A DNA stretch of 64,000 nt from Alviniconcha marisindica (taxonomy: Eukaryota; Mollusca; Gastropoda; Provannidae). Every line of letters begins with the position of its first letter. Positions within the stretch are counted from its first letter, which is position 1. The DNA lies in contig JABMCL010002966.1 of NCBI GenBank assembly GCA_018857735.1, forward strand, positions 248,501 to 312,500. The letters run 5' to 3'. A program made the translations under genes and the position numbers. Of this stretch, positions 26,174 to 38,600 are shown one piece after another. The notes beneath the pieces are model-generated. The model was given only the letters and a program-made list of their open reading frames with translations, was not told the DNA's origin and made no database searches.

Positions 26174-29170
26174 AAGGAATACAATAATTATGATTACATA
26201 TCATTTTTGAGGTTTTATGTATACATTTTTTTATCTTGTAAAGCTCAGCATGCTCACCCTTGTCAGTGAGATATAGTACTATAAATATCACTATTATTTA
26301 TTATTATTAAGTCACCAAATCACAGGTAAAAAGTCTGGTTTACAGTTCTGAATACAACACAGTCAACAGCAAACTTAAGCAAAATCAAAGTTGAGATTCA
26401 TATTTTGAAACGCATATCAGAGACAGACACTATGCCGACAGGCCCATTTAATAAACAACAACTTTTTTTTAATGGAAGTGCCCCTTGGCACAGGACACAA
26501 AAAATGGACAAATGTGCAGGATCATGACAGGTTTAGCTGAGCACGATTCTTACAGTCATCAAACTTCTGAAATATACCTGAAGACAGGCATCACACAATC
26601 ACAAAGAACTGCAATAAAGAAACCCAGCACATTAACTGATCAGTATTATACACAAGTAAATTTTCAACTCACCAAAGAGTCCTTGTGATGCAGGCGCTGG
26701 GGGTGGTAGACCGAAGAACAGTTGACCAATTTTATCTAAGTACTGAAAGACAAGGTAGATGATGACAGGCAAGTAAAGCGGACTGGCACTTTGTAATGTA
26801 TACACACACACACGCACACAGACACACATACCACTATACTCTGAAGAGTTATAAAAAAAAAATTTTTTAAACTAACAACAAAAAACAACTGTGTCTCTGC
26901 CTGTTTTGATTTAATCATCCACCCAAACTGAATGAGTACAAACATTTCCATCAAACCAATTTTTATTATGATTCTGTAAAGAAATCCATAAACTGTGTAT
27001 CACTCTTTTTTGAATTTTAATCCCATGAACCACAAAGACAATTCACCCTCCAGCCCTATGCATTTCAAGAGATGTACTATTGTATAACTGCACATGAATG
27101 TCAGAACTGCCTTACAATGTGGATCCCCTGAGAAACCACCACACAAAATATCAAGCAAAAGTGGCCTTTAAAGAAGGGTGGTTGTTAGTGTGGGATTTAA
27201 GGATTTAGTTACATTGAACCATGAAGGTTATGCCACTGAGGGGCATCCTTTTCCAAGGATATACCTGTGGTGGAGTTTATGTACCTTGTATTTACTTGCA
27301 TGCCAGGTGAGAGTTACTGATTCACATTTTTCTAGTTGTGTTCTTGATAATCTTGTGATGTTTTCTGAGGACATACCTGTGGTGGAGTTTATGTACCTTG
27401 TATTTACTTGCATGCCAGGTGAGAGTTACTGATTTACATTTTTCTAGTTGTGTTCTTGATAATCTTGTGATGTTTTCTGAGGACATACCTGTGGTGGAGT
27501 TTATGTACCTTGTATTTACTTGCATGCCAGGTGAGAGTTTCTGATTCACGTTTTTCTAGTTGTATTCTTGATAATCTTGTGATGTTTTCTGAGGATATAC
27601 CTGTGGTGGAGTTTATGCACCTTGTGATTACTTGCACATCAGGTGAGTAACTGATTCAGGTTTTTGTAGCTGTTCTTGTTATGTCTTTCAAGCACAAATT
27701 AACTCCTTTTACTGATTTCACCCATGCCCTCTCTGCCTCAGTCTGTTTCACATTATGACGGGTAAGAGTTTTAAAATGTCTCGAAAGAGGGGTGATCTCT
27801 CAGCACGGATATCCTACATGAGGGGCTCAGCTGTATTGTGAATGAGTTAGATCAAAACAAACATTAACAAAATGAGCAGAGAGCTCTTCCAAACCATGAC
27901 AGAACTGCCAACGACAGCACTCTTGCACCTGGAAAGAGTTAGAAGAACGCTTGCATATGCTCACCTCTCTATAGCTGGGGTCTCGCTCCAGTGAAGGCTG
28001 GTATTTCTCACACAAAATTGTAAATACAGCAATTTTCCCACTGCAACAAGCAGACACAAAGCACGTTTCTCATTCTACTGTTTCCAAAAGCCTGGGAGAG
28101 GACAAATTCTCTGCATAATTTATTAACTACCATTAGAACTATTTCGGCCACCATCTGCTTGCCTGAGAGTCATTGAAGGTGTTGACAAGCATATGTATAG
28201 ATCTACATTACTCACAATGGTTTACTGCATGAAAACACAAACACACACACACTCTCTCACACACAAACACATGCATGCACACCTACATGCATGCATGCAC
28301 ACACACACACACATGCACATCCACACAAACACATGGGCACACGCAAACACATCCACACACATGTGCTTGCACACACACACATACGCACACACACACACAC
28401 AAACAACAACAAATGAATACTGACCCCTCCACAGCAACCAGCAGGAACCATATAAAGTTGAGAAGAGGTAGAACATAAGGCGGCCCTGTCTTGATGGCTG
28501 GGTGACCCGAAGTGTAAGCTTTGAAACAGTCAGAGGCTGTCGTCTTGTTTTTAAGGCACAGGTACCTTCACAGACAGGACCAAACCATTGTACATGTGTG
28601 TAACATTCATCTATGGCCTAACGTTTTCTTCTGCAACTGAAGCCTAGCAGTGCAAGACTTTGGAGACAAAGTAGTTGTTGGCCTTATGGAAACTGGTGTA
28701 AATGAAAGTAAGATGAATGGTTAAAAAAAATAAAAAAAATGCTTACTTGAAATTACAGTAAAAAAACATCAACAAGCAAGTCCTTGGGATACACTTTTTT
28801 TTTTTTTTTTTTTCAAGCGACAGGCAGTTATTTTCCAAACAAATGATGAAATCACTTAGGTTTCAGTCTGTTCAGTTTTGCCTAAATGAAAGCTAAATGG
28901 CTTATTAAATAACAAAACTAAACACTTATTAAATAACGAAAATAGTCACATATGCCCAAGGATAACACCATTGCTTCTCTCTCATTTAGTCATGTGCAGG
29001 AGAAGTTACTTTACAAATGAATGATGAAATCACTTAGGTTTCAGTCTGTCCAAGTTTTGCCTAGATGAAAGCCATATGGCTTATTAAATAACAAAACTAA
29101 ACACTTATTAAATAACAAAAATAGTCGCATACGCCCAAGGATAACACCTTAGCTTCACAGAATCTCTCTC

Positions 29171-29206
<36 letters not shown>

Positions 29207-31541
29207 TCTGCTCCGCAAAAACTCCCTCTCTCACTGTCTCCCATGCACACCGCTACTCACTGTAGCACAGCCTGCGTGATGAAGAGGTCAACCTCGGAGC
29301 CATACCCTCGTATGGTGTGGTATTCCAGTAACATGGCTGCACAACCCTCTCCATCTTCAGAGTGTATATAATGGTATCGAGCTTGAGGGTAGTTGTGTTC
29401 TGAAACCACACCCCGTTTGGACATCACATGACTAACTGCATCAGCAAGAGTCAAATTAAACTTACAGAAGGCGGGAGCAATTAACTAAAGATGTGTGTGT
29501 GTGTGGTGTGTATGTGTGATGTGTGTGTGTCTCATGTATGTTGTGATGTGTGTGTGTGTGTCTCATGTGTGTGTGTGTGTGTGTGCATGTGCATGCATAC
29601 ATACATGTATACATGGGCACATTACACGATAATAATCATCTGAACTTGAAACCACAGGTTATTCTCTTGGTAGCACAAGCCGGCTTGCTTTAAAAAAACT
29701 AAGCCTTGACCCTTCATCACTCCATCATCCTTCACCTCAGCCTGTCCACAAACATGAAGGCAAAGCCCTCTACTACCTAGGGTCTTGCAGCGTCCATTGT
29801 GAAGGAGTCCCTTGTCCTACACAACAACGCATAGAGACATGATAACAAAACACGTGTACAGCGTGGACCTGCAGCATAAAAAGAGAGCTCAGCATGTTGT
29901 ACAGAAACCAAATTATTTTAAACACTTTGCTGAGACACAACAAGCAGAAAACCACAATAACCATGATTACAAGCAATTCAAACCACAAGAAGCCAAACAG
30001 CAAGACCTACATTACACACACACATACACACACACACACAAAACACACACCATAACCATCAACTCAAACAATTTAGGAACAAGCTTGAAGGGTTAGAGAG
30101 GTTGCTGGCAGTAGTACCCGGTAGTAGTAGGTTTTATTTTTAGATAGACGGGTCTTCAGAGCAGTATTAAAATTTAAATGCAGTGGTTGACTGAGTCGTG
30201 AGTGTGTCAAATTTCATGAGACAGAGAATTCCAGACGGGAGGAGCAGCATGGAAACGGGACCAAACAGTTGCTAATGCAAAATATCTCCTTCAGAATGTC
30301 CTGCAAATTGGTGGCTAACGTTACTGCAAAGGAGAGTACAATAACAAAAAGGACAATAACTTGTACAGAGAATTATTTGGACCGGAAACCAAGCTGAACA
30401 AGAGGTGTTGATCAAAATGTACAGAGAATTATTTGGACTGGAAACCATGCAGAAGAGATAAGTAAAGACATGTTAATCAAATTTCAATACCTTCCCAGAA
30501 AATAATGCCCAGTTTCTGGTGCAGGTCAGGGTGCCCCCTGGTGTGAGACTGGTCAACAGTGATCGTCCACTTGACCGCTCGGCTGATGAAGACTGGACGC
30601 TCTGGGCAGTCCGGGTCCATTTTTTTAAACAGCTGTGCCAGGTGATCTGTGTTAAGGCACACAAGTTTTTAATTTTCAAAGAACATGCCTATTACAAGAG
30701 TGTGGTAAATTACTATTTAATAGCAATAATAATAACTGTGTGATACATCAGCGTCACTGGGCTTAATGCACTTTACAAGCATTCATCTAGATTAGTAGAG
30801 CTACATAAGTTGTAAATACAATGAATGAATCAAATCTAGATTAAAACTGTGTTTCTGATTTGATGCACTGCTGTTCCGGACAGGTGTGGAATGAGTGAGT
30901 GAATGGGTTAGAAAGAGACAGACCCAGCAAACATGCTGGATCTGATTAGCATCCAGTCTGGATTGACTCAGAAGCGGGCCTGATGATTCTTGCACACCAG
31001 CTTGCTTCTGGACTTGATCCATTTGGCCAAAACCTGACACAGTCTGCCAGAACCAAATCAGATCAAAGCTGCGTTTTTTGTACAGCATGATCTGGGCTGT
31101 CTGTGGAAGAATGCAACCGAGTCTGAAAGCGGGAAACTGGTAGCAGGCTGGTTATGTTCTGCCACAACTACGCAAGCTGATTCTTGCACACCGGCTTGCT
31201 TCCAGACCAAACATCTCACCAAAACCTGACCAGGCCATCCAGATCAGATCTTCTTTGGAAGAATGGAACCGAATCAGATGCCGGAAGTCAGATCCAGCCT
31301 GATTCTGGCTGCATGTTGAGCGTAATGGCCATAACTGGCCTTAATCAAAACACTTCCAAATCCAATCTGGCATGTTTACTGTCCAGAGAGAGAGAGGCAG
31401 ACAGACAGACAGAGAGAGACAGACAGACAGACAGAGACAGAGGGAGAGAGTGCAGTGCAGGTGTGACTTTGTACAGTATGTCTGTGTTATGTATAGTGCA
31501 TCTGTGTGTGCTGAGACATAGTGGCATCATCATTTCACATG

Positions 31542-31573
<32 letters not shown>

Positions 31574-34500
31574 TATTCATTGTTTGAGCTACCTTCTAGC
31601 AGAATTTGACATATCATTTCTTCCATACCAGAACGGGTAACACACTTACATCACACTATCAACCACCTTGAGGAGAGAGGTTTAGAAAGAGGAAGTGCTT
31701 GACATTTTTCATTACAAGGACCAAAAAGGGCCATCATGAATTAGACCAACAGTGCAGCTGTTTTAAAGGCAATGTTATTTGTTAGGTAAACCTCTGAGAG
31801 ATAAGGTGGAGTGCATATATACATATATATGGATTTTCCTATCACATAGATACCATCTTGAACTGAACTCTTCCATATTGTACTTCTGCACATCTATCAA
31901 ACAGAAACCTACCAATAGTTTCAGTGGTGACTGGACTGCATGAATGCTCCAAAGTATCAACCAGAAGCAAACTCAAGTCAGCTCCACTTCCATACTGAAA
32001 TAAAATCATGTTAATATAAATATATGACTTGTTCATTCTAAGCGTTAACGAGTGTTGTATAATATTAATAAACTACAATGTTCGCTCAGTAGAGCTCATA
32101 GAACAAGTCATATATTTCTTACAAGGTAATATATAATATACAATAAGCAAGACCAAACAAACCATTGCAACAACAAACTCCTAGAATTATTTTAACACTA
32201 AAGATAGTAAAATAACACACACACACACTGAAGTTGATCAGAGTGTTCTGACAAATTGTAACACTAACAGAATTATTTATACCATACCTGGTTGTGGTTT
32301 AAGAGTGTCAAGGCCCCACGATACAGCAAATCAATGGCCTCCGCATATTTCTGTTGGCCGTTGTACCTGATGACCACAAAACAAAAACAAAAGTCTTATA
32401 ATTTCGTTTTCATGATTAGCATTATTTCTCATTTCTACCTTCAATGCACAGGAACTAATCTGAAATGCCAGCCTGCTTTATCTCCTCAAATCACCATCAG
32501 TCAGTCTTCTTTTTATCATTTTCTGCTTTTCAACAATCCTTTTCGGCAACTGAAAACTGTCTGCAGTGAGCAAAGGGAAACAAACAAAAATGTGTGAGAT
32601 AATTTGTCAGTGTACTGTAATTACTATTATTACTACATTAGTATTACTATTAGTATGACTAAGCAAGTGTGTTTCCTTATCAAAATGGAAACTCAGTTAG
32701 TGTAAGACTCTAACAGAACATTACATTATACAATATTATTAACAGTGCAAACCATGACCACACACAGTGATTCATAATCATATTTGACAAATTTCACACA
32801 AAAAGCACAGCAGAAGAACATAATTTTTTTAATGATCAGCAGGAGTGTGCATTACCATTAACCTTTTTCAGACACTGGACAGCCGGGCTGATAACCTCAC
32901 CAAATGAACTGGCCCCAAATAATTCTAACTGGCCTCAAAATAAGAAACAGGAATTCTGGAGCTATAAATTCTTTGTTTTGTGCATGTTATGATGTTTATC
33001 ATGGTTTATCTTTGCATACAATGTATGTTTGTGTAAAACTAAAATATACCTAAACATTAAAGTCAATAAAAAAGAAGAAAATTAAGCACTCAATATGAAT
33101 GAGACTGAAAACTGGTTTAATCTGAACAGTAACAAACTGACACTAAAATGGTAAAAACACCAAGAACTTCAATGAAATTTTATAATAAAAACACACACAC
33201 ACAAAAACTAGTAAAACTAAAAAGCAAAGGTTATTCTGTAAAAAAAATTCTGCTGCTTCATTTTCTCTGTTGTGTTTTTTCTTTTTGTCTCTTTTTTCCC
33301 CCCATGACGGGCAGTTTCAAATCAGTCTTTTTATTTATTAATTTCGGAAGTTTATGTGTCTGGGCTCCCCGTTTTTGTGTGACTACTGACAACTGTCACT
33401 TGAATGAGACTGACAGCATCAAATTTAGAATTAGAGAGAGCCTGTGCACAGGTAAACACAAAAGCTGGGAGTAAAGCACCATTCTGTTATTATTAATAGT
33501 ATTATGTGTTAGTGTTACAGAAATCTCAACTTTCTCCACAGACTTCTTTACATCAACTTGGTGCTGCATTGCCAGTACAGCATCCTGATACAGTGATGGT
33601 CACTGCTTTTTTGATGCCTTGTCAGCACTGAATGCATAAAGTTCAAAGAACCCAAGACAAACTTGTTTTTCATAGGTTTAATTGTTGGAGCATGACTAAC
33701 TTGTACCTATGCTTCTGTGCAAACATGGCACTTTATTGTTTGGCTATACTTGTCAAAGTGACATGCACTCCTAAAACCCTGTGAACTATAACAGTATAAG
33801 TATGACTGTACGATTCTATGGATCTTACTTTTTGCTGTAGGCCTCCTGGATTTGGGTTCACTGCTCGTGGTTGAGGTAAACGCAAAAGCTGAATCCCTGG
33901 AATGTTTTTTCACTTTTGGTTTGGCGTAAGGATTAATTATGCCTTTAGTGCCATAAACACATGATGTTTACATTCACTTACACTACAGCTCATGAATGTG
34001 ACTGGATTTAACTTTAAGTCAAAGCAATAGCCAATAAATATTGAGAAGATTGAAGATTAAAATGGTTTGTAACACAGCTGCCCGTCTTAATGCTGAAATT
34101 ATTTTGCCTTTCTGGTGATGACAGTGCAGTGATAGGTATAGCCCCTATTCCCCCACCTCCTGGATCTAATTTTCTATGTCCCTGCCACTTCCTGCTCAGT
34201 GACAGAGTGTACTCAGTGATAAACAAGTTTAACCAATCAACCAGACTGTGGTGACTGGCACTGGCAGAATGCTGTGGTAAAACTACTAAAAGTACAGACA
34301 CTCCATATAACCTAATGACCACAGTGGCTTTACAGTCAACCGGATTTCACCGATATGTTGTAGTTTACATGCTGTGTTATAACTTATATTACGGATAGAA
34401 ACAAAATCGCTTAAATAAAGCTAAAAGATAGCAATGGAGAGATTTATTATCTCATCTCCACCTCCATGTGCATTATGTGCATTCTATTCGGTTTGTTCAG

Positions 34501-34798
34501 CGCTTTAAGCCGCGAGGTAGACGTTTTACAAATGTCCATTATTATTAATATTATTATCATTATTATTATTTGTACGCACACTCCAATAACGTGTAAACTA
34601 ACAAGTAACATAGGAGCGTGACTGTTCAGTCGAAAATTTGAGAAAAATAACCGTGTGTGATCTTTGAATACAACCAATAGATTCTCCTCACCTAAAGTAC
34701 AAAGTCCTGATCATCTGGTGCGCTTCATAAAAATTCCCAGCGTCGATACAGTCCTTGCATTTGGCAAGGACGCGTTCTATTCCTCTCGAAGAAGCCAT
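25552..34798 (-). CDS. GET4: Golgi to ER traffic protein 4 (GET4)
   Basis: GET4 is the cytosolic alpha-solenoid subunit that binds GET3/TRC40 and BAG6 and hands tail-anchored proteins to the ER insertion pathway. Exons (minus): 34798-34692, 32366-32288, 31994-31913, 30646-30491, 29399-29261, 28565-28425, 28040-27965, 26742-26673, 25682-25552. All phases join, giving 326 residues against 327 in human. Family blocks in order: [120 protein letters not shown], and an acidic Ser-rich end closing in FDLD. The start ATG has A at -3 and G at +4. It is head-to-head with RRS1, 869 bases apart. Its last exon seeded the tandem array downstream. Confidence is high. Confidence 0.95.
25865..26310 (+). mobile_element. 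LINE 3' end with (GT)n and (ATT)n tail
   Basis: The plus strand at 25871-25965 reads WNSLPSD followed by an [14 protein letters not shown] segment, the usual C-terminal signature of CR1/L2-like LINE ORF2 proteins. A long (GT)n run, a GAGCATGCT-like stem region and TATTATTTATTATTATTAAG follow. The element is 5'-truncated and lies antisense in GET4 intron 8. Confidence 0.55.
26046..26172 (+). repeat. (GT)n microsatellite
   Basis: This is a long GT run, uninterrupted over about 75 bases after an imperfect GTGCATGTGCGC start. It sits inside the LINE 3' region in GET4 intron 8. Alternating purine-pyrimidine sequence of this kind can form Z-DNA. Confidence 0.95.
27225..27665 (-). repeat. Four tandem copies of a 112-bp unit
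   Basis: ACCTGTGGTGGAGTTTATGT marks copies at about 27263, 27375, 27487 and 27599, a period of 112. A single inverted copy with flanks lies at 39268-39455, and the flank CTTTCAAGCACAAATTAACT (27685-27704) recurs near 63734. A dispersed repeat therefore became tandem here, in GET4 intron 7. Confidence 0.85.
28236..28405 (+). repeat. CA/ATGC-rich microsatellite
   Basis: Imperfect (CA)n is mixed with CATGCATGCATGCAC and ACAAACAC units in GET4 intron 6, ending about 20 bases from the exon 6 donor on the minus strand. Other CA/GT runs in GET4 introns lie at 29171-29205, 29495-29585 and 31541-31570. Confidence 0.85.
28841..29150 (+). repeat. Direct duplication in GET4 intron 5
   Basis: Two copies, about 28841-28970 and 29013-29150, share ATGATGAAATCACTTAGGTT, GGCTTATTAAATAACAAAAC and GCCCAAGGATAACACC, with few differences. 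No coding content. Confidence 0.8.
30960..31300 (+). repeat. Imperfect duplication in GET4 intron 3
   Basis: GATTCTTGCACACC, GGCTTGCTTC, AAAACCTGAC and CAGATCAGATC-type blocks occur twice in the same order, about 200 bases apart. This looks like an old local duplication followed by drift. Confidence 0.5.
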
Positions 34799-35020
34799 GT
34801 TACACATCAGCACCATGTGCGAATATCGACTTTTCGGAATTCAACTCTTTAAAGAATGTGCTCAAATTGCCTTTTTACCAGCATAAACTAAAATTGTTTT
34901 CGAGTGGGCAAATCTTTTATTAAGCGTGTGTTGTAAAGTCATTTTTTTGCACTGAAAGCCAATAAGCTGAAAAACGAAATACTTTTTTTTTAAAGTTTCC
35001 AGATTTTCCGCCCACTTAGT

Positions 35021-35070
35021 AACACTCACGCACGCACGCACGCACGCATGCACGCACGCACGCACGCACT

Positions 35071-35151
<81 letters not shown>
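35021..35151 (+). repeat. (CACG)n-(CA)n compound microsatellite
   Basis: About 45 bases of CACG/CATG units run into about 80 bases of uninterrupted CA, upstream of GET4. Confidence 0.95.
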
Positions 35152-35155
<4 letters not shown>

Positions 35156-35337
35156 TCTTGCCGTATAAACGAAAGCATAAAATGCTACATTTTGAGAGCT
35201 GCGACGAGCTTTTTGTTTGTGTATCAGAATCGCCCTCCTCCACTACACAGTCACTGAGGCAGTTTATTGATATGGCCTTTCAAGCATTTCAAAGGAAGAA
35301 GACAAAAATATGACTAAATAAAACAAAACTGAACTTA

Positions 35338-35593
<256 letters not shown>

Positions 35594-35667
35594 ATTTTGT
35601 CCGATTTTGATTAATTTTGGTAAATAGCTGCTCAGTCAAACAAGGGCATTCACTCATAATTTACAAA

Positions 35668-38600
35668 ATGGAGGCTTCGGCGACCACGCTGCCGACTAAA
35701 GTCGAAGACTTCTTAGAACAGAATCAACCGCAGAAGTCGAAGAGTATAGATGTACAAAAGTCCATAGACTTAGAAATTGATCCTGGCAATCTGCTTGCAT
35801 GTGATGTCAATGAAATGAACCTCAAAGAATTCAGGTGAGTTTTGCCATGTGGGTGCGTGCGGTTGATAATAATAGGACATTGATTGAAACCCAGTTAGCA
35901 GTGAATTAATAACTAACTTGCCATATCGGTCATCCCAACCACTTTCTACAATTGTTATTCCTACTATCGCGCAAGGAAGGCGTGTGGGACAACAGGAATG
36001 GCAAACTCAAAGAACACAGCGTAACCCCTAATTAAAAGACCTCCATGGTAAGAGTGAAATGTGGGGGCCTTCACCTGGTCGTCACTGAGGTGTTTCCAGT
36101 CAGTGACAGTGGCGGTGCGGACGAAAAAGCTGCCTTTATTTCCATGAAAATTACCTTAGGATAGCCTCAGACTGCATAGATTTTGATCTTGTCTGGGGGG
36201 GGGGGGGGGGGGGGGGGGGTGGGAAGCCCCTCGATTTCAAAGTTTTTCTTTGAATCAATTCCCGTGCCTGATCTGGACTGAAAGAATTATGTGTCATGAT
36301 TCACATCAGCATGTTAATTTTTATCCACATTTATACAATTGTATTGTATCTGGACTGGACTGATGTGGACTGAAAAAATGGCCAATCATGTGCCATGATT
36401 CACATCAGCATGCTAACTTTTATCCACATTTAATGTTTATACAGTTATATTTATAGATACTTCATTTCTCATGCCAATAGATGCAGTGGTGGCTAGCAAT
36501 CTTGACCTCATGTTAATAGCCCAATGAATCCATATGATTGTTTGAATCTTCATAATTAATGTTAATAATAATGTTGACCTGTGGTATGTATGAATATAAC
36601 ACAAGTCATATTATAATATAATACAACCATCACTTTTATTGTTTTAATTTAACGTTCTCTACTTTATACTTTCCAGTTCCACTATCAAGTATCATAGAAT
36701 GACTTAAGTTTTTGGTTACATTTTGTGAACTGGTCATATATATTTTGGACATGATTAATTTGGAAGTGGTTATAAATATAATGTTTGTCCATTTTTTCCA
36801 CACAGGAAAAACAGAGAACGTTTTTTGCAGCAGTTAGCTCGGGACAACACCCAACTGCTCATCAACAACCTCAGTCAGGTTTGTTTCTGTATAAAGTTTG
36901 TTTTTTTCTCTCAAGAAAACGACCAATTTTGATCATTTTTGCATCATTTTAAGGATAATTTGTGCTCCTTACTGTGATATATATATATATATATAATCAT
37001 AAATATTTCAAAATAACAAGAAAGTATTACTAACTTATTTCAGTAGGTAGGGTCACATTTTTGCACATTTTCTTAGATTTCAAGCCAGTTTGTATCTTTA
37101 GTTCAGTTCCCCATTAAAATTAAAGGTAACAACAACAACAAAAATAATAATAATTAATATATATTTTAAGCCAATATTTTTGTGTGTGTTGTTAATTATA
37201 AGAATACATGTGCTAAAACTAAAACTATAAAAGATAAATGAAGGATTTTTTTAATCTTTTCAGAATGATGCTCTTAGACTTAGAGATGTTCTTTGGAGGC
37301 CATGATGTGTTAGGAAGGGTGTTTGCATGTATAGAAGTATGATAATTTATTAATTACTGTTGATCTGTTTGCATGTATAGAAGTATGATAATTTATTAAC
37401 TACTGTTGATCTATTCCCATTTTTCTTTTCTCTTTTTTTCCAGTTGCCAGTTGAAAAATCTGAAAATGTTACTGTTATCAAGGTAAGCTAAAACAGTATA
37501 AATTGTGGTTAAAAATACAGTGTGCGCAGATTATTGTTAGGGATTTTACTTGGCTTGCAGCAACTCGCCTGGGGCCTACACAGACCAGGGGAAGCCAGTG
37601 TGTGTCACAAAATGTAACTCACAACATAGATATGGATATACTAAGCCAGTGTGTCTCACAAAATGTAACTCACAACATAGATATAAATATATATACTAAG
37701 CCAGTGTGTGTCACAAAATGTATCTCACAACATAGATATAGATATACCTGCAGTTGATGCAAAATATTTATTTAGTTTAAATAAAACTCCCTCCCCCCCC
37801 CCCCCCCCCCTCCTTCCCCCAATCCTAGCTAGTTCCTACTTTCAGAGTGGTCTTGCAAACTTGTCAAGCTGTGTATTATGATGCTTCATCTTTGGCAGCT
37901 GACACACTTTGAAGTTCTGCAGCATGAATGTTTGGTATAATAGTGAGTCAGTCTGTCTCTTGCTGAAGACATACTCATACTAGTGAAGATGCTGACAACT
38001 GGTAGTGGTACACTTGATCAGTTCATGATGGCAGAAATCAATGATTCTCTCTGAAGTCAGAGCTTAGACTGCAATCAAGTGAGAGTTAAATGCAGAGCTC
38101 ATGCAGACAGGGGTGACATTGTCAGTGTGATTAGAATTGATATTTTTGTTACTTCAAAGCTAAACTCCACCTTCGTAATTGTATCATTTTTGTGTCTGCG
38201 TCTAGTGATTGTAATCTGAATCAACAGTCTTTCAAACACTGGACACCAAAAACAATATTATTATATATATATATACTAACAAAACAGCTCAACCAATAGC
38301 AGATAAGTGTCCTACATCTCAATTTTAACAAGTTATCCGTTGTTTAAGTGTTGTTTTGTAGCTTCAAAAAGGGGGCTTACCTTGAAAATGTGCATGTTAT
38401 TGTTGTGTTCTGTCATAATAAATAGCATTCTTTTTAACCTTTTTTGTGTTTGAATTGAATTTTGAAATGTTTGATCGAATTGTGAATATCAATATTATTG
38501 CTCTGCTTTCAGCTTCCCGAACCCAAAACAAGACTTCCCAGGGAAAAAGTGGTAAGACTTCAGCACTAATATTAGTAGTAATAACAATAGTTAGACTGTT

